Assembly: GCA_003543135.1 (NCBI GenBank)
Contig: DPJG01000032.1
Coordinates: 62,001-126,000 of the forward strand
From: Rheinheimera sp.
Lineage (GTDB): Bacteria; Pseudomonadota; Gammaproteobacteria; Enterobacterales; Alteromonadaceae
DNA length: 64,000 bases
Direction of reading: 5' to 3'
The stretch's first letter is position 1. Each line of letters opens with the position of its first letter. The position numbers were made by a program, and so were the translations under genes. Under the pieces are notes generated by a model. It saw only the letters and a program-made list of their open reading frames with translations, had not been told where the DNA came from and searched no databases. This document shows positions 27,170 through 35,731 of the stretch, piece by piece.

Positions 27170-27631
27170 CTAAGGTTGGCTTGCTTCTGGCGCTGCTGTT
27201 TTTGCTCTTTCATCCAGTTGTTTACGCGCCTGCTGTCTTTCATGTTGCTGTTTGATCCGCAATAAAGCGGCATAAAGCTGGGCTGAATTAAAAGCTTTGG
27301 CCGGATCTATTAAGTCGCTGACATCTGTGCCTGATTGTTGCTGTAAAGCCAGTAACAGTGGCATATGGTTGGCCCGGATCAGCTCAGCGCGCATATCCAA
27401 ATCTTCACTACCGTCGGTAATGCTGTAACTTTTCATCAGTAAATCAATGGTTTCTATTTGTTTGGCCGTGGAATTTTGCTGCTGTTGCAATTGAGTCTGC
27501 TGGCTGTCCAGCCATTGTTGCTGCAGCTTGTTCAGGCTTTCCATATGCCAGATATAAAACAACATAGAAGCAGCGCTGATGCCAAGGGCAAAACCCCAGA
27601 TAAAACCATTTTGAGCACGAATAAAAGACAT
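27170..27631 (-). CDS. Small membrane-anchored coiled-coil protein
   Basis: A 153-residue protein I do not recognise. One N-terminal transmembrane helix (GFALGISAASMLFYIWHM) is followed by a Gln-rich coiled coil (KLQQQWLDSQQTQLQQQQ) and a helical, charged C-terminal part ending in a basic/Gln-rich tail. The first Met is preceded on the minus strand by a G-rich stretch that may serve as ribosome-binding site. It lies between a large hybrid kinase and another small membrane coiled-coil protein on the same strand. A structural or partner role is possible; no function is assigned. Confidence 0.65.
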   Translation of the reverse strand: MSFIRAQNGFIWGFALGISAASMLFYIWHMESLNKLQQQWLDSQQTQLQQQQNSTAKQIETIDLLMKSYSITDGSEDLDMRAELIRANHMPLLLALQQQSGTDVSDLIDPAKAFNSAQLYAALLRIKQQHERQQARKQLDERAKTAAPEASQP

Positions 27632-27876
27632 GAAAATTTCCCTGCAGGCGGGGCAGCAGAGGCTGCCGGAACCAGATAAAGCGACTGCTTTGTCAGGCGC
27701 CCATCATCATGGGCAGCCATGGTGCTGTCAACCCGGCGATGTGTAATTCGCGTTTAACTGCTGCAAAACTGCGCGTAGTGGCGCTTTGGGGTCTGCCGTG
27801 ATGCGAACCTTTAGCCGTGAGCTAATGTTGTGCCGGCTTTTGGTGGCATTCCAGGAATTTTGCTAAAACGTTGCTG

Positions 27877-28215
27877 CTAACGGCTGCTGATGCGGCTGAG
27901 AGTGGCGGTAGCAGATGCAGTGCTGGTTTTTTCCACACTGCTACTGCGCTGCGGCTCAGCAGTCTGGCGTTGTGACATATGTTTGGCAATATCCTGTAAT
28001 AGCAGCAGGATTTCTTCCTGGCGCTGCTGCTGCGTTTGCCGCGCCTGTTGGTTCTGATGTCCTTGCTGAAACAGCTCATCCGCCTCAATATTTTGCACCG
28101 ACAATCGCAAAGTGCGGCTCTCTGCAACTAAGTCGGTCAGTTTTATTGAAATAACAATCAGGGTGATAGTGGCAACAGCGAGTAAAAACAGTATAAAAAT
28201 CTGAACCAATTCCAT
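27877..28215 (-). CDS. Small single-pass membrane protein with Gln-rich coiled coil
   Basis: A 112-residue protein of unknown function: an N-terminal transmembrane helix (VQIFILFLLAVATITLIVISI), then a Gln-rich heptad-like region (QGHQNQQARQTQQQRQEEILLLL) and a Ser/Thr-rich tail. The start MELVQ is favoured because AAGGA lies about 9 bases upstream, whereas the earlier ATG overlaps that site. It resembles the downstream 153-residue protein in layout (one helix plus Gln-rich coil), though not in detailed sequence. Confidence 0.6.
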   Translation of the reverse strand: MELVQIFILFLLAVATITLIVISIKLTDLVAESRTLRLSVQNIEADELFQQGHQNQQARQTQQQRQEEILLLLQDIAKHMSQRQTAEPQRSSSVEKTSTASATATLSRISSR

Positions 28216-28411
28216 GGTATACATCCTTGATAAAACCCAAAACAGGGATAAAGGTTTATAACACTGTTATTCCGCCCGCGGCAATGCCAGAGTCGATAAC
28301 TGGTGTTTTTTGCTGGATTAGCGGGTTGGGAGTTCTGATTTGTGGCAGTTTGGTTGGCGAGTGCGGGGATAAAGGACTTCGTTGTATAAAGATGCGCTGA
28401 TAAAGCTAAAA

Positions 28412-28461
28412 CACCAATAAAACAAAAGGCCACCCGGAGGTGGCCTTTTGTTTTATTGGTG
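28412..28461 (-). terminator. Rho-independent terminator of ssrA
   Basis: A 23-bp perfect inverted repeat with CGGA loop; the core is GGCCACC/GGTGGCC and the arms continue into A and T runs. Its upstream edge overlaps the last bases of the tmRNA 3' end, as often seen for ssrA. Confidence 0.92.
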
Positions 28462-28814
28462 GAGCTGGGGGGATTTGAACCCCCGTCCGAAAAACCTACG
28501 TCTTCAGTACTACATGCTTATCCAGTTATTTGGTTAACCCTATGAGCGCCAACTGGCAGGCTATCGTCGGGCGAGTCCGATTGGTTTTAGCATCTTGGCT
28601 CCGGACAAAGCCGCCATGCGATCCTGTTAGGGGTGATCTCCCAAAATCCCGGCTTACAGGCATGCGCGGGGGGGAGAGCATCTACTGCTTATTAGGCAGC
28701 GATTGCGTATGTTTCGTCGTTTGCGACTACTTTTTTGCGGCTTTTTACGAGGCCAACCGCCCCTCGGCATGCACTTAGGAGTTCGTGAATCCCGTCGAAT
28801 CCAGTATCAGCCCC
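28457..28814 (-). ncRNA. ssrA: tmRNA (ssrA)
   Basis: About 358 nucleotides. The 5' end GGGGCTGATACTGGATTCGA and the 3' end CAGCTCCACCA form the alanyl-tRNA-like acceptor. The tag reading frame on the minus strand encodes ANDETYAIAA before a TAA stop at 28692-28694, preceded by the conserved resume region. With the charged alanine the full tag would be AANDETYAIAA. It rescues stalled ribosomes together with SmpB, whose gene lies directly upstream on the same strand. Confidence 0.97.
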
Positions 28815-28851
28815 GAATTCTTCGTGAAGCGAACGCTTCAGTAACTTAGGC

Positions 28852-28880
28852 ATTCTACGCCCTGACACCGGTAGCGGCAA
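28852..28880 (-). promoter_or_regulatory. Sigma-70 promoter of ssrA
   Basis: On the minus strand TTGCCG (28880-28875) and TAGAAT (28857-28852) are 17 bases apart. Transcription would begin about 30 bases before the mature tmRNA 5' end, consistent with a precursor trimmed by RNase P. Confidence 0.7.
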
Positions 28881-28971
28881 GCAATGCTTTGTTGCTTTGC
28901 TGCTTTATCCGGCGCCTTGTTTACTAAATGGCGATTGTTTCGCCAGTTTCAAGCGCCAAAAGAAAATTTTT

Positions 28972-29454
28972 TTAGCGTTTGCTGTGTTTCATCATCCGTT
29001 CTTTTTCGCGTGACCAGTCGCGATCTTTGATATCGTCGCGTTTATCAAATTCACGTTTACCCTTGGCGAGATAAAATTCCAGTTTAACCCAGGGGCCTTT
29101 CCAGTACATGGAAGTGGCAATCAGGGTAAAACCGTCGCGTTCTACCGCGCCAATCAGTTTATTCAGTTCCCGCTTGTTCAGCAGCAATTTGCGCGAGCGT
29201 TCTGGGTCGCACACTACATGGCTGGACGCGCTGTTCAGTGGGGTAATGACAGCGCCAAATAAATAAGCTTCACCATTTTTCAAGATGACATAAGAGTCGG
29301 TCAGATTGGCTTTGCCCTGACGAATACTTTTAATTTCCCAGCCCTGCAACGCCATACCGCCTTCAAAACGGTCCTGCAGAAAATAGTCGTGCCTGGCTTT
29401 TCTGTTGGTGGCAATGGTGCCACCTGTATTGGTTTTATTCGATTTTTTACTCAT
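28972..29454 (-). CDS. smpB: SsrA-binding protein SmpB
   Basis: A 160-residue RNA-binding partner of tmRNA that mimics the anticodon arm in the ribosome during trans-translation. Family segments: [35 protein letters not shown], the [10 protein letters not shown] region, and the basic C-terminal tail [17 protein letters not shown]. Length is normal. It is immediately upstream of ssrA on the same strand, the usual arrangement, and divergent from ratA. Confidence 0.97.
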   Translation of the reverse strand: MSKKSNKTNTGGTIATNRKARHDYFLQDRFEGGMALQGWEIKSIRQGKANLTDSYVILKNGEAYLFGAVITPLNSASSHVVCDPERSRKLLLNKRELNKLIGAVERDGFTLIATSMYWKGPWVKLEFYLAKGKREFDKRDDIKDRDWSREKERMMKHSKR

Positions 29455-29517
29455 GCTTGCTCAAAATGCGCTTGAAAGTGCAACATGGCGAAAAGGGGAG
29501 AGCCATGGCGTTGAAAC

Positions 29518-29545
29518 TTGTTACAGGTTCAGATTCTGCTACAAT
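29518..29545 (+). promoter_or_regulatory. Candidate promoter of ratA-rnfH
   Basis: TTGTTA at 29518-29523 and TACAAT at 29540-29545, 16 bases apart, ending 26 bases before the ratA ATG. Confidence 0.5.
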
Positions 29546-29571
29546 CGCCGACCTGATTCAGGGGAGTGAGT

Positions 29572-30015
29572 ATGCCACAAATTGAACGCAGCGCATTGGT
29601 TTTTTATAGCTGCCAGCAGATGTTTGAGCTGGTGACCGATGTGCCGTCGTACCCGCAGTTTTTGCCCGGCTGTAGTGCCGCCCAAGTGCTTTCCTTTGAT
29701 GGAAATATTCAAACCGCCAGTTTGCAGGTGTCTAAAGCCGGCATCAGTAAAAGTTTTACCACCCGCAATACGCTGGTGCCTTACAGCAGGCTGGATATGC
29801 AGTTGGTAGACGGGCCTTTTAAGTTTTTGCGGGGCGGTTGGCAGTTTATTCCGTTAAGTGACGAGGCCTGCAAAGTGGTGCTGGCTCTGGAGTTTGAGTT
29901 TTCCAGTAAGTTGGTGGAATTTGCTTTTGGCAAAATTTTTAATGAACTAACGATGGCGATGGTGCAGGCTTTTACTCAGCGTGCCAAACAGGTGTATGGA
30001 GAACAACATGGCTGA
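29572..30015 (+). CDS. ratA: RatA / COQ10-like START-domain protein
   Basis: A 147-residue polyketide cyclase/START-type protein ([42 protein letters not shown]). In E. coli RatA has been described as an inhibitor of 70S ribosome assembly, while eukaryotic COQ10 homologues bind ubiquinone; either role is possible here. The ATG at 29572 follows GGGGAG by seven bases; an earlier in-frame GTG at 29566 is less favoured. Divergent from smpB and overlapping rnfH, the conserved gammaproteobacterial order. Confidence 0.93.
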   Translation: MPQIERSALVFYSCQQMFELVTDVPSYPQFLPGCSAAQVLSFDGNIQTASLQVSKAGISKSFTTRNTLVPYSRLDMQLVDGPFKFLRGGWQFIPLSDEACKVVLALEFEFSSKLVEFAFGKIFNELTMAMVQAFTQRAKQVYGEQHG

Positions 30016-30352
30016 ACAGATTGCAGTTGAAGTGGCCTATGCCTTGCCACAGCGGCAAAGTTTGTTAAGTTTGACTGTGGCTGTGGACAGCACTGTGCAG
30101 CAGGTGATCGAATACAGCGGTATTTTAAAGACGCACCCTGAGATTGATTTGAGTAAAAACAAAGTCGGGATCTGGAGCCGTACCGTTAAACTGGATGAGC
30201 GGGTAAGGGCGGGCGATCGGATTGAAATTTACCGGCCTCTGATTGCCGATCCAAAAGATATGCGCAGACGCCGCGCCGAAAAAGCAAAAGAAGAAGGCAG
30301 AGCTGATAAAACTACAGGTGGCCGGCCGCAACAGCATCATCAGGACGATTGA
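30008..30352 (+). CDS. rnfH: RnfH family ubiquitin-like protein
   Basis: A 114-residue beta-grasp protein of the RnfH/UPF0125 family, beginning [16 protein letters not shown] and containing [25 protein letters not shown]. The C-terminal tail is charged and His/Gln-rich. The ATG at 30008 has GGAG six bases upstream and overlaps ratA by eight bases, so the pair is co-translated. Function is uncertain: the name comes from association with Rnf electron-transport genes in some bacteria, which are absent here. Confidence 0.92.
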   Translation: MAEQIAVEVAYALPQRQSLLSLTVAVDSTVQQVIEYSGILKTHPEIDLSKNKVGIWSRTVKLDERVRAGDRIEIYRPLIADPKDMRRRRAEKAKEEGRADKTTGGRPQQHHQDD

Positions 30353-30461
30353 GCATTTAATTGCGGGCAAAGCTTGTCTTTGTTGTTGGTGAGTCGCTGG
30401 CAGCATCAGCTTCATCATCAAACCCGGCGTCAAACCAGTATCGGGCAGGCAACAAGCACGG

Positions 30462-30504
30462 ATAAACAAAAAGGACATCTGAGATAGATGTCCTTTTTGT
30501 TTAT
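30462..30504. terminator. Bidirectional terminator between rnfH and bamE
   Basis: A 19-bp perfect inverted repeat with GAGAT loop; core AAGGACATCT/AGATGTCCTT with T-rich flanks on both strands, lying between convergent genes. Confidence 0.93.
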
Positions 30505-30606
30505 GGAGCAAGGTATTTACGCTGTTGCCCGGCTGATATCCGGGCTTTGTTTGGTGTTTGAGTTTTAATACACGGCAAACTCAGCGTGAAATTAATGCTG
30601 TTTCTG

Positions 30607-30975
30607 TTATTGGTCTAATGGTGTATTAAAATCTTTGGGTACTTCAAAATCTCCGGTCATTTTGACCAGCTTATTATCTTCGAAATTTAACACCAGTTGT
30701 TTTTCAAAATCACGTTTACCATTGCCGCTTTTCAGTGAGTAAAAATAGTGCCAAACGTTATCATCAAAGCTGTTTTCGGCTACAGGGTTACCAAGTACAA
30801 ACTGCACCTGCTCTTTGGTCATTGCGATACGTAATTTATCAATGTCTTTTTGTTCCAGAAAGTTACCCTGGGGTACATCAATCCGGTAAATCCAATTGCT
30901 GCAGGCCGACATTGACAGGGCACAACAGGCGGCAACCAGCCATTTGCTGATTGATTTTGAGAATACAGCTGCCAT
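30607..30975 (-). CDS. bamE: Outer membrane assembly lipoprotein BamE
   Basis: A 122-residue lipoprotein subunit of the BAM complex that inserts outer-membrane barrels. The signal peptide ends in the lipobox LSMSAC, followed by SNWIYRIDVPQGNFL, the ALGNP-type segment QVQFVLGNPVAENSFDDNVWHYFYSL and a C-terminal strand region. The open frame extends upstream to 31089, but only the Met at 30975 has a ribosome-binding site (GAAGAG) and a normal-length signal peptide. It is divergent in location from recN only by neighbouring order; both are on the minus strand, as in other gammaproteobacteria. Confidence 0.93.
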   Translation of the reverse strand: MAAVFSKSISKWLVAACCALSMSACSNWIYRIDVPQGNFLEQKDIDKLRIAMTKEQVQFVLGNPVAENSFDDNVWHYFYSLKSGNGKRDFEKQLVLNFEDNKLVKMTGDFEVPKDFNTPLDQ

Positions 30976-31079
30976 AACACTCTTCATTTTTTTAGTAAGG
31001 CTTGCATCATACCGCAAGCATGGGGGGAGATTAAACCCTTCATCCTTGAAGATTCGGCGTTGTTGTCCGCCTTCATTCA

Positions 31080-31112
31080 CCCCGGTCACATAGAATAGCT
31101 ATGCTCCCGGGG
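31080..31112. repeat. Hairpin element upstream of bamE
   Basis: Inverted repeat CCCCGG...CCGGGG with a second inner stem CATAG/CTATG around an AATAG loop, and a 3x3 internal loop between the stems. It lies in the recN-bamE gap, about 105 bases before the bamE start, and a second smaller stem (GGCG...CGCC) follows toward bamE. It lacks a T run, so it is not a standard terminator. It may be part of a dispersed repeat family or a bamE leader. Confidence 0.5.
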
Positions 31113-31175
31113 ATTTATTCAGTTGCCGCCTGGCCGAATCATCAATGATTTTGGGTTTAAAAGTTTTCATCTGAC

Positions 31176-32843
31176 TCAGGGCGTACATAAAAGTTCGCGG
31201 GCATTGGCAATTGCACTGGCACTGACATTTTCACCGGCCAATAAACGGGCAATTTCCTGCACCCGCTCGTCATCCTGCAAAGTACGCATCCGCGTTTCGG
31301 TATGCACACCGTCGGTATATTTTTCAACAAACATTTGCTGGTGCCCCTGGCTGGCTACCTGGGGTAAGTGTGTGACACAAATCACCTGAGTAGATGCACC
31401 CAGCTGGCGCAATAACCGGCCAACACCTGCAGCCACAGGGCCACTGATACCAACATCCACTTCATCAAAAATTAAGGTCGGGGTGGTGACTTTATCAGCC
31501 AGGATCACCTGCACAGCCAGGCTGATCCGCGATAATTCACCGCCTGACGCCACTTTGTGCATCGGCTGCAATGGCTGGCCCGGGTTGGTGCTGACCATAA
31601 ACTCAATATGATCGCAGCCCAGGGCGTTGGCTTTATCCAGTGGCAGTTGCTGCAGCATAATTTCAAAACGGGCGTTGTGCATACTCAGCTCAGCCATGCT
31701 GCGTTCAATTTTATGGCTAAGTTCCAATGCAGCCTGTTGCCGCTCCTGGCTGAGCTTGTCGGCCGCTTCACTATAATTGCGCGCCGCCTGTGCTATAGCC
31801 AATTCCAGCTCTGCCAGTCTGTCGTCATCACCGGCCAGTTGTTGCAGTTGCTGCGCCAGATGCTGGTGGTGCAAAAATAGCTGGTCATTTGGGATCTGAT
31901 GTTTGCGGCTTAACGTGAGCCATTGGCTTAACCGCTCATCAATGTCGTTTAAACGCTCCGGGTCTACTTCTACTTTTTCGCCATAACGGCGCAGCTCACG
32001 GCTGGCTTCTTCCACCTGCACCAAAGCTTCCTGCAGCATTTGTTCTATGCCACAAAGTTTGTGGTCGATTTGGCTGGCGTCCCCCAGCAGGTAACTTGCT
32101 TGTTTTAATAAACTTAATGCATTGCCTTCTTCACATTCTGTCAAAAGCTCCAGCCCCTGCTGACTGGCAGCAATTAAACCGGCGCTATGGCTTAAGCGCT
32201 GATGTTCAGTTTCAAGCTCGGCAAATTCGTCTTGTTGCGGGGCAAACTGGTCAAGCTCTGCCACCTGATATTCCAGCAGCTGCCGCTGAGCTTCCCGCTG
32301 CTGCTGTGAGGTGAGCAGCTGCTGATATTCCTGCTTCAGCTGCTGCCAGTCTTTCCAGTGTTGTTTGACTGCCTGCAATAAGGTTGGATGATCGGCAAAA
32401 GCATCCAGCAGCTGACGCTGATGCTCAGATTTCAGCAATAACTGGTGGGCATGCTGGCCGTGAATACTCAGTAACAACTGGCCCAGACTTTTTAATTGTT
32501 GCGCCGGCACCTGCACTCCGTTGATATAACCACGGGAGCGGCCTTCGCTGCCTACGACACGGCGCACTATACATTCCTGACCCATGGCTAAATCTTGCTG
32601 GGCCAGCCATTGTTGTGCTGCAGGCAGCTTGCTGATGTCAAAGGTGGCGACTAAATCGGCCTTATCGGCACCAGGGCGTACGACAAAACCATCGGCACGC
32701 TCACCCAGGCACAGCGCCAGGGCATCCAGTGAAATAGATTTACCTGCACCGGTTTCACCTGTGATGGTGGTCATACCGGGTTGCCATTCAATTTCCAGTG
32801 CACGGACAATCGCAAAGTTGCTGATATGAAGATGGGTAAGCAT
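31176..32843 (-). CDS. recN: DNA repair protein RecN
   Basis: A 555-residue SMC-like ATPase acting in double-strand break repair. Walker A ITGETGAGKS lies near residues 28-36, a long coiled coil (rich in Gln, residues about 150-370) separates the heads, and the C-terminal head has VASGGELSRISLAVQVIL (signature) and TLIFDEVDVGISG (Walker B). Length matches the family. A LexA-type box 41-60 bases upstream of the start indicates SOS induction. Confidence 0.97.
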   Translation of the reverse strand: MLTHLHISNFAIVRALEIEWQPGMTTITGETGAGKSISLDALALCLGERADGFVVRPGADKADLVATFDISKLPAAQQWLAQQDLAMGQECIVRRVVGSEGRSRGYINGVQVPAQQLKSLGQLLLSIHGQHAHQLLLKSEHQRQLLDAFADHPTLLQAVKQHWKDWQQLKQEYQQLLTSQQQREAQRQLLEYQVAELDQFAPQQDEFAELETEHQRLSHSAGLIAASQQGLELLTECEEGNALSLLKQASYLLGDASQIDHKLCGIEQMLQEALVQVEEASRELRRYGEKVEVDPERLNDIDERLSQWLTLSRKHQIPNDQLFLHHQHLAQQLQQLAGDDDRLAELELAIAQAARNYSEAADKLSQERQQAALELSHKIERSMAELSMHNARFEIMLQQLPLDKANALGCDHIEFMVSTNPGQPLQPMHKVASGGELSRISLAVQVILADKVTTPTLIFDEVDVGISGPVAAGVGRLLRQLGASTQVICVTHLPQVASQGHQQMFVEKYTDGVHTETRMRTLQDDERVQEIARLLAGENVSASAIANARELLCTP

Positions 32844-32881
32844 GATGCGGCCTGTAGTGTTCAGTCAAAGATAAAATGAAT

Positions 32882-32901
32882 AACTGTGAATTTATACAGT
32901 A
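32882..32901 (-). promoter_or_regulatory. LexA (SOS) box before recN
   Basis: Reads AACTGTGAATTTATACAGTA on the plus strand: CTGT, eight AT-rich bases, ACAG, matching the gammaproteobacterial LexA consensus in both half-sites. It lies about 40 bases upstream of the recN ATG, within promoter distance. Confidence 0.9.
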
Positions 32902-32942
32902 ATTTTAAAACTGACAAGCCAAAGCGGAAAAATTTTTATCTG

Positions 32943-32967
32943 AAGGGGCGTGCAGGGCAGGCCCCTT
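32943..32967 (-). terminator. Likely terminator after nadK
   Basis: Stem AAGGGGC/GCCCCTT with an 11-base loop, 18 bases downstream of the nadK stop on the minus strand, followed within a few bases by an A/T-rich tract (ATAAAAATTTTT). Confidence 0.6.
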
Positions 32968-32984
32968 GTTGGTAACAGCATGAT

Positions 32985-33866
32985 TTAATAAAGTTTAGAA
33001 CCCCAGCCCAGCTTATTGCGCAATACGTTAAAATAACTGTAGCCTGGCGGATGCACCAGTTTCAGCGGTTTGGGGTGTTTACGGATCACAATTTCATCAC
33101 CAGGCATCACGGCCAGAATCACATGGCTGTCACAGCTGATTTGTAAATGTGCGTCGTTACTTGGTGCAACCTTAAGGCGGATTTCGCTGGTGCCTGACAC
33201 AACCAGGGGTCTGCTGCTTAAGGTATGAGGGAACATCGGCACTAAACTCATGGCGTCCAGCTCAGGTGTTAAAATTGGGCCGCCACCGGACAGTGAATAA
33301 GCGGTTGAGCCTGTTGGAGTGCTGACAATCAAACCATCCGAGCGCTGGCTAAACACAAACTCGCCGTTAATATAGGCTTCAAATTCAATCATATGCGCCA
33401 CTTTGTCGGCATGAAGCACAGCTTCATTAACGGCGCTGTTACTGCTTTTAATGCTGTCGTGGCGATGCACTTCAATTTCCAGCAGATTGCGGTGTTCGTT
33501 CACATAATTACCGGCCAGCACTTCGGCCAGCGGCACCTGAAAACTTTCCGGCGATAAGTCGGTTAAAAAGCCTAAATTGCCGCGGTTCACCCCAAGCACT
33601 GCCACGCCAAAACGCGCCAGCACCCGCGCAGCGCCCAGCATATTGCCGTCACCACCCACTACTATGGCCAAATCACAGTTTTTGCCAAGGTCGACCAGAT
33701 CCATTGCCTGTACTTCAGCTAAGCCTAACGAAGCCGCCACTTTTTCTTCGACATAAACCTGTAGTTGATACTGTTTGAGAAAATGGTACAAACTGACCAG
33801 GGTATGATTGGCGCCCTGATGATTGGGTTTGCCAATCAGGCCGATAGTGCGAAAAGCATGGCTCAT
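32985..33866 (-). CDS. nadK: NAD kinase
   Basis: A 293-residue cytosolic enzyme phosphorylating NAD to NADP. Signature motifs: GGDG at residues 71-74 in [32 protein letters not shown], the NE segment in [20 protein letters not shown], and the glycine-rich [25 protein letters not shown]. Length is typical. It is divergent from hrcA, the standard arrangement around recN-nadK and grpE in many gammaproteobacteria. Confidence 0.97.
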   Translation of the reverse strand: MSHAFRTIGLIGKPNHQGANHTLVSLYHFLKQYQLQVYVEEKVAASLGLAEVQAMDLVDLGKNCDLAIVVGGDGNMLGAARVLARFGVAVLGVNRGNLGFLTDLSPESFQVPLAEVLAGNYVNEHRNLLEIEVHRHDSIKSSNSAVNEAVLHADKVAHMIEFEAYINGEFVFSQRSDGLIVSTPTGSTAYSLSGGGPILTPELDAMSLVPMFPHTLSSRPLVVSGTSEIRLKVAPSNDAHLQISCDSHVILAVMPGDEIVIRKHPKPLKLVHPPGYSYFNVLRNKLGWGSKLY

Positions 33867-34019
33867 AGCTTATTGATCCAGCGAAGATTTGGCTTGAGTA
33901 TACAAAGTGTGGTGGCGCTGTACCAGAGTCCGGCTGCCGGTTGTGTTAGTTTTGTGCTGATGGTTGTTTTTTTGTGGTAAGTCCCCACTATAAGCAGGTA
34001 TTCATTCACAGGTGGCAGT

Positions 34020-35036
34020 ATGACGGCAGGGCTGAGTCGGTCAGAGCTTATTTTAAAACTCATCGTAGAGCAGTATCTGGCGGATGGTTCGCCGGTATCG
34101 TCGAAGTTGATCGCAGAAAACGCCGCTTTGCAGGTGAGTTCAGCCACAGTGCGCAACAGCATGGTGCAACTGGAACAGCTGGGGCTGATCCGCTCACCAC
34201 ACACTTCAGCGGGTCGCATTCCAACCACCCAGGGGATCCGGCTTTTTATCGACAAAATGCTGCAGCTGGAGCCTTTACCTTCGCGTTGGCTTAATGACAT
34301 TCAGCAGCATCTGGTGCCGCAGTTGCCTGTGTCGCTGTTGTGCCAAAAAGCCGGCCAGTTATTGGCTAACCTGACAGGTTTGGTCAGCATTTTTAGTGCG
34401 CCCAAAGCGGCAGGCCGGGTGATCCGGCAGGTTGATTTAGTACGGCTGGCCCCCGACAGGCTGCTGTTGGTGGTGATTGACGAAGAGGGCGACATTTTGC
34501 ACCGGGTGTTATGGCAGCCGCAGGGTATTCATGCCAACACGCTAAGCCGCAGTCTGTGTTTACTTAATGCCGCGCTTTGTCATCAGCAGTGGCTGGATGG
34601 TATTTCCAGACTGAGCCTGATGCTGAACACTGAAGATGAAACCATTACGGCATTATTAAAAGATGTGATGGCGCAATTAAGTCTGGATGAGCTGCAGCAA
34701 AATCAGCCGCTGGTATTTGGTCAGCATCATTTACTGCAAGCGGCTGAATCGCTTAAAGATCCGGCGTTGCAGCAGGTGGTGCAATTGCTGGAACAACCCG
34801 CTTGTCTGATGCAGTTATTACAACCGCTGGCCACCGACAACAATACCAAACTTATTTTGGGGAAAGAGTCGGGCATAGCACAACTTTATAATGTCAGTGT
34901 GATTACTGTCAGGTATCAGGCTGATCCACAACGATTTTTAGCCTTATTAGGCCCAAGACGCATGAACTACGCCAGATTGATCCCGCTGGTGGAAGCCTGT
35001 GGCCAACAATTATCAAAGCACTTGAATCGGGCGTGA
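34020..35036 (+). CDS. hrcA: Heat-inducible transcription repressor HrcA
   Basis: A 338-residue repressor that binds CIRCE operators of chaperone genes and responds to GroE availability. An N-terminal winged helix (LIVEQYLADGSPVSSKLIA, SSATVRNSMVQLEQLGLIRSPHTSAGRIPT) is followed by the dimerisation/inserted domain and the C-terminal segment ILGKESGIAQLYNVSVITVRY. HrcA is present in only part of the Gammaproteobacteria. I find no CIRCE inverted repeat before hrcA or grpE in this window, so its targets are probably elsewhere (for example groESL). The grpE heat-shock promoter lies across its stop codon. Confidence 0.93.
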   Translation: MTAGLSRSELILKLIVEQYLADGSPVSSKLIAENAALQVSSATVRNSMVQLEQLGLIRSPHTSAGRIPTTQGIRLFIDKMLQLEPLPSRWLNDIQQHLVPQLPVSLLCQKAGQLLANLTGLVSIFSAPKAAGRVIRQVDLVRLAPDRLLLVVIDEEGDILHRVLWQPQGIHANTLSRSLCLLNAALCHQQWLDGISRLSLMLNTEDETITALLKDVMAQLSLDELQQNQPLVFGQHHLLQAAESLKDPALQQVVQLLEQPACLMQLLQPLATDNNTKLILGKESGIAQLYNVSVITVRYQADPQRFLALLGPRRMNYARLIPLVEACGQQLSKHLNRA

Positions 35037-35048
35037 CAATCCCCATAA
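35021..35048 (+). promoter_or_regulatory. Sigma-32 (heat shock) promoter of grpE
   Basis: CTTGAA at 35021-35026 and CCCCATAA at 35041-35048 with a 14-base spacer, matching the RpoH consensus CTTGAAA and CCCCATNT. It overlaps the last codons and stop of hrcA and ends 30 bases before the grpE ATG. Confidence 0.87.
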
Positions 35049-35078
35049 TAGCCGCACCAAGTTTGGAGTGAAGAACAG

Positions 35079-35648
35079 ATGAGCGAGCAAGAAAAGGTAC
35101 ATAACGAGCCACAGGCTGAAAACGCAACCACCCAAGCCACTGATACAGTGGAATTATCGGGTGAGCAGGCAGTGATTGCCAAGCTGGAAGCAGAATTAGC
35201 GGCCGCCCGTGCCCACGCCGCCGATCAACAGGATTTGGCGTTACGGGTCAAAGCTGATGCGGAAAACACCAAACGTCGCGCGGCCATGGATGTGGAAAAA
35301 GCCCATAAATTTGCGCTGGAGAAATTTGCCGGTGATTTATTACCCGTACTGGACAACCTTGAGCGTTCTTTAGGTTTTATCGATCCGGCCAATGAAGCGG
35401 TCAAGGCGCTGGCTGAAGGTGTGGAGCTGACGTTAAAAGGTCTGCTCGACACTGTGGGTAAATATGGTGTGCAGCAGATTGATCCACAGGGTCAGCCATT
35501 TAACCCTGAGTTCCATCAGGCCATGTCGATTCAGCCAAGTGCTGAGCTGGAACCTAATACCGTGATGTTTGTAATGCAAAAAGGTTATGAGCTGAACGGC
35601 CGTTTATTACGTCCAGCCATGGTGGGTGTGTCGAAAAAGCCGGATTAA
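35079..35648 (+). CDS. grpE: Nucleotide exchange factor GrpE
   Basis: A 189-residue co-chaperone that releases ADP from DnaK. A disordered acidic N-terminus leads into a long helix (coiled coil, residues about 25-80: [33 protein letters not shown]), then [13 protein letters not shown] and the C-terminal beta domain ([41 protein letters not shown]). Preceded by ribosome-binding site TGGAGTGAAG and a sigma-32-type promoter. dnaK is not in the adjacent sequence; a terminator follows. Confidence 0.97.
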   Translation: MSEQEKVHNEPQAENATTQATDTVELSGEQAVIAKLEAELAAARAHAADQQDLALRVKADAENTKRRAAMDVEKAHKFALEKFAGDLLPVLDNLERSLGFIDPANEAVKALAEGVELTLKGLLDTVGKYGVQQIDPQGQPFNPEFHQAMSIQPSAELEPNTVMFVMQKGYELNGRLLRPAMVGVSKKPD

Positions 35649-35673
35649 ACCGTTTTTTTTACAGAGCACAACA

Positions 35674-35710
35674 AACAACAATGCCAGCATACGCTGGCAT
35701 TGTTGTTTTG
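35674..35710. terminator. Bidirectional terminator after grpE
   Basis: A 15-bp perfect stem (AACAACAATGCCAGC and complement) with ATAC loop between the convergent grpE and chemoreceptor genes; the T content lies within and after the 3' arm. Confidence 0.82.
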
Positions 35711-35731
35711 GCACTCTTGGTGTTGTGGTGT

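Noticed and set aside
33867-34019. CIRCE operator before hrcA
   Set aside because: No TTAGCACTC-N9-GAGTGCTAA or close variant was found here or before grpE.
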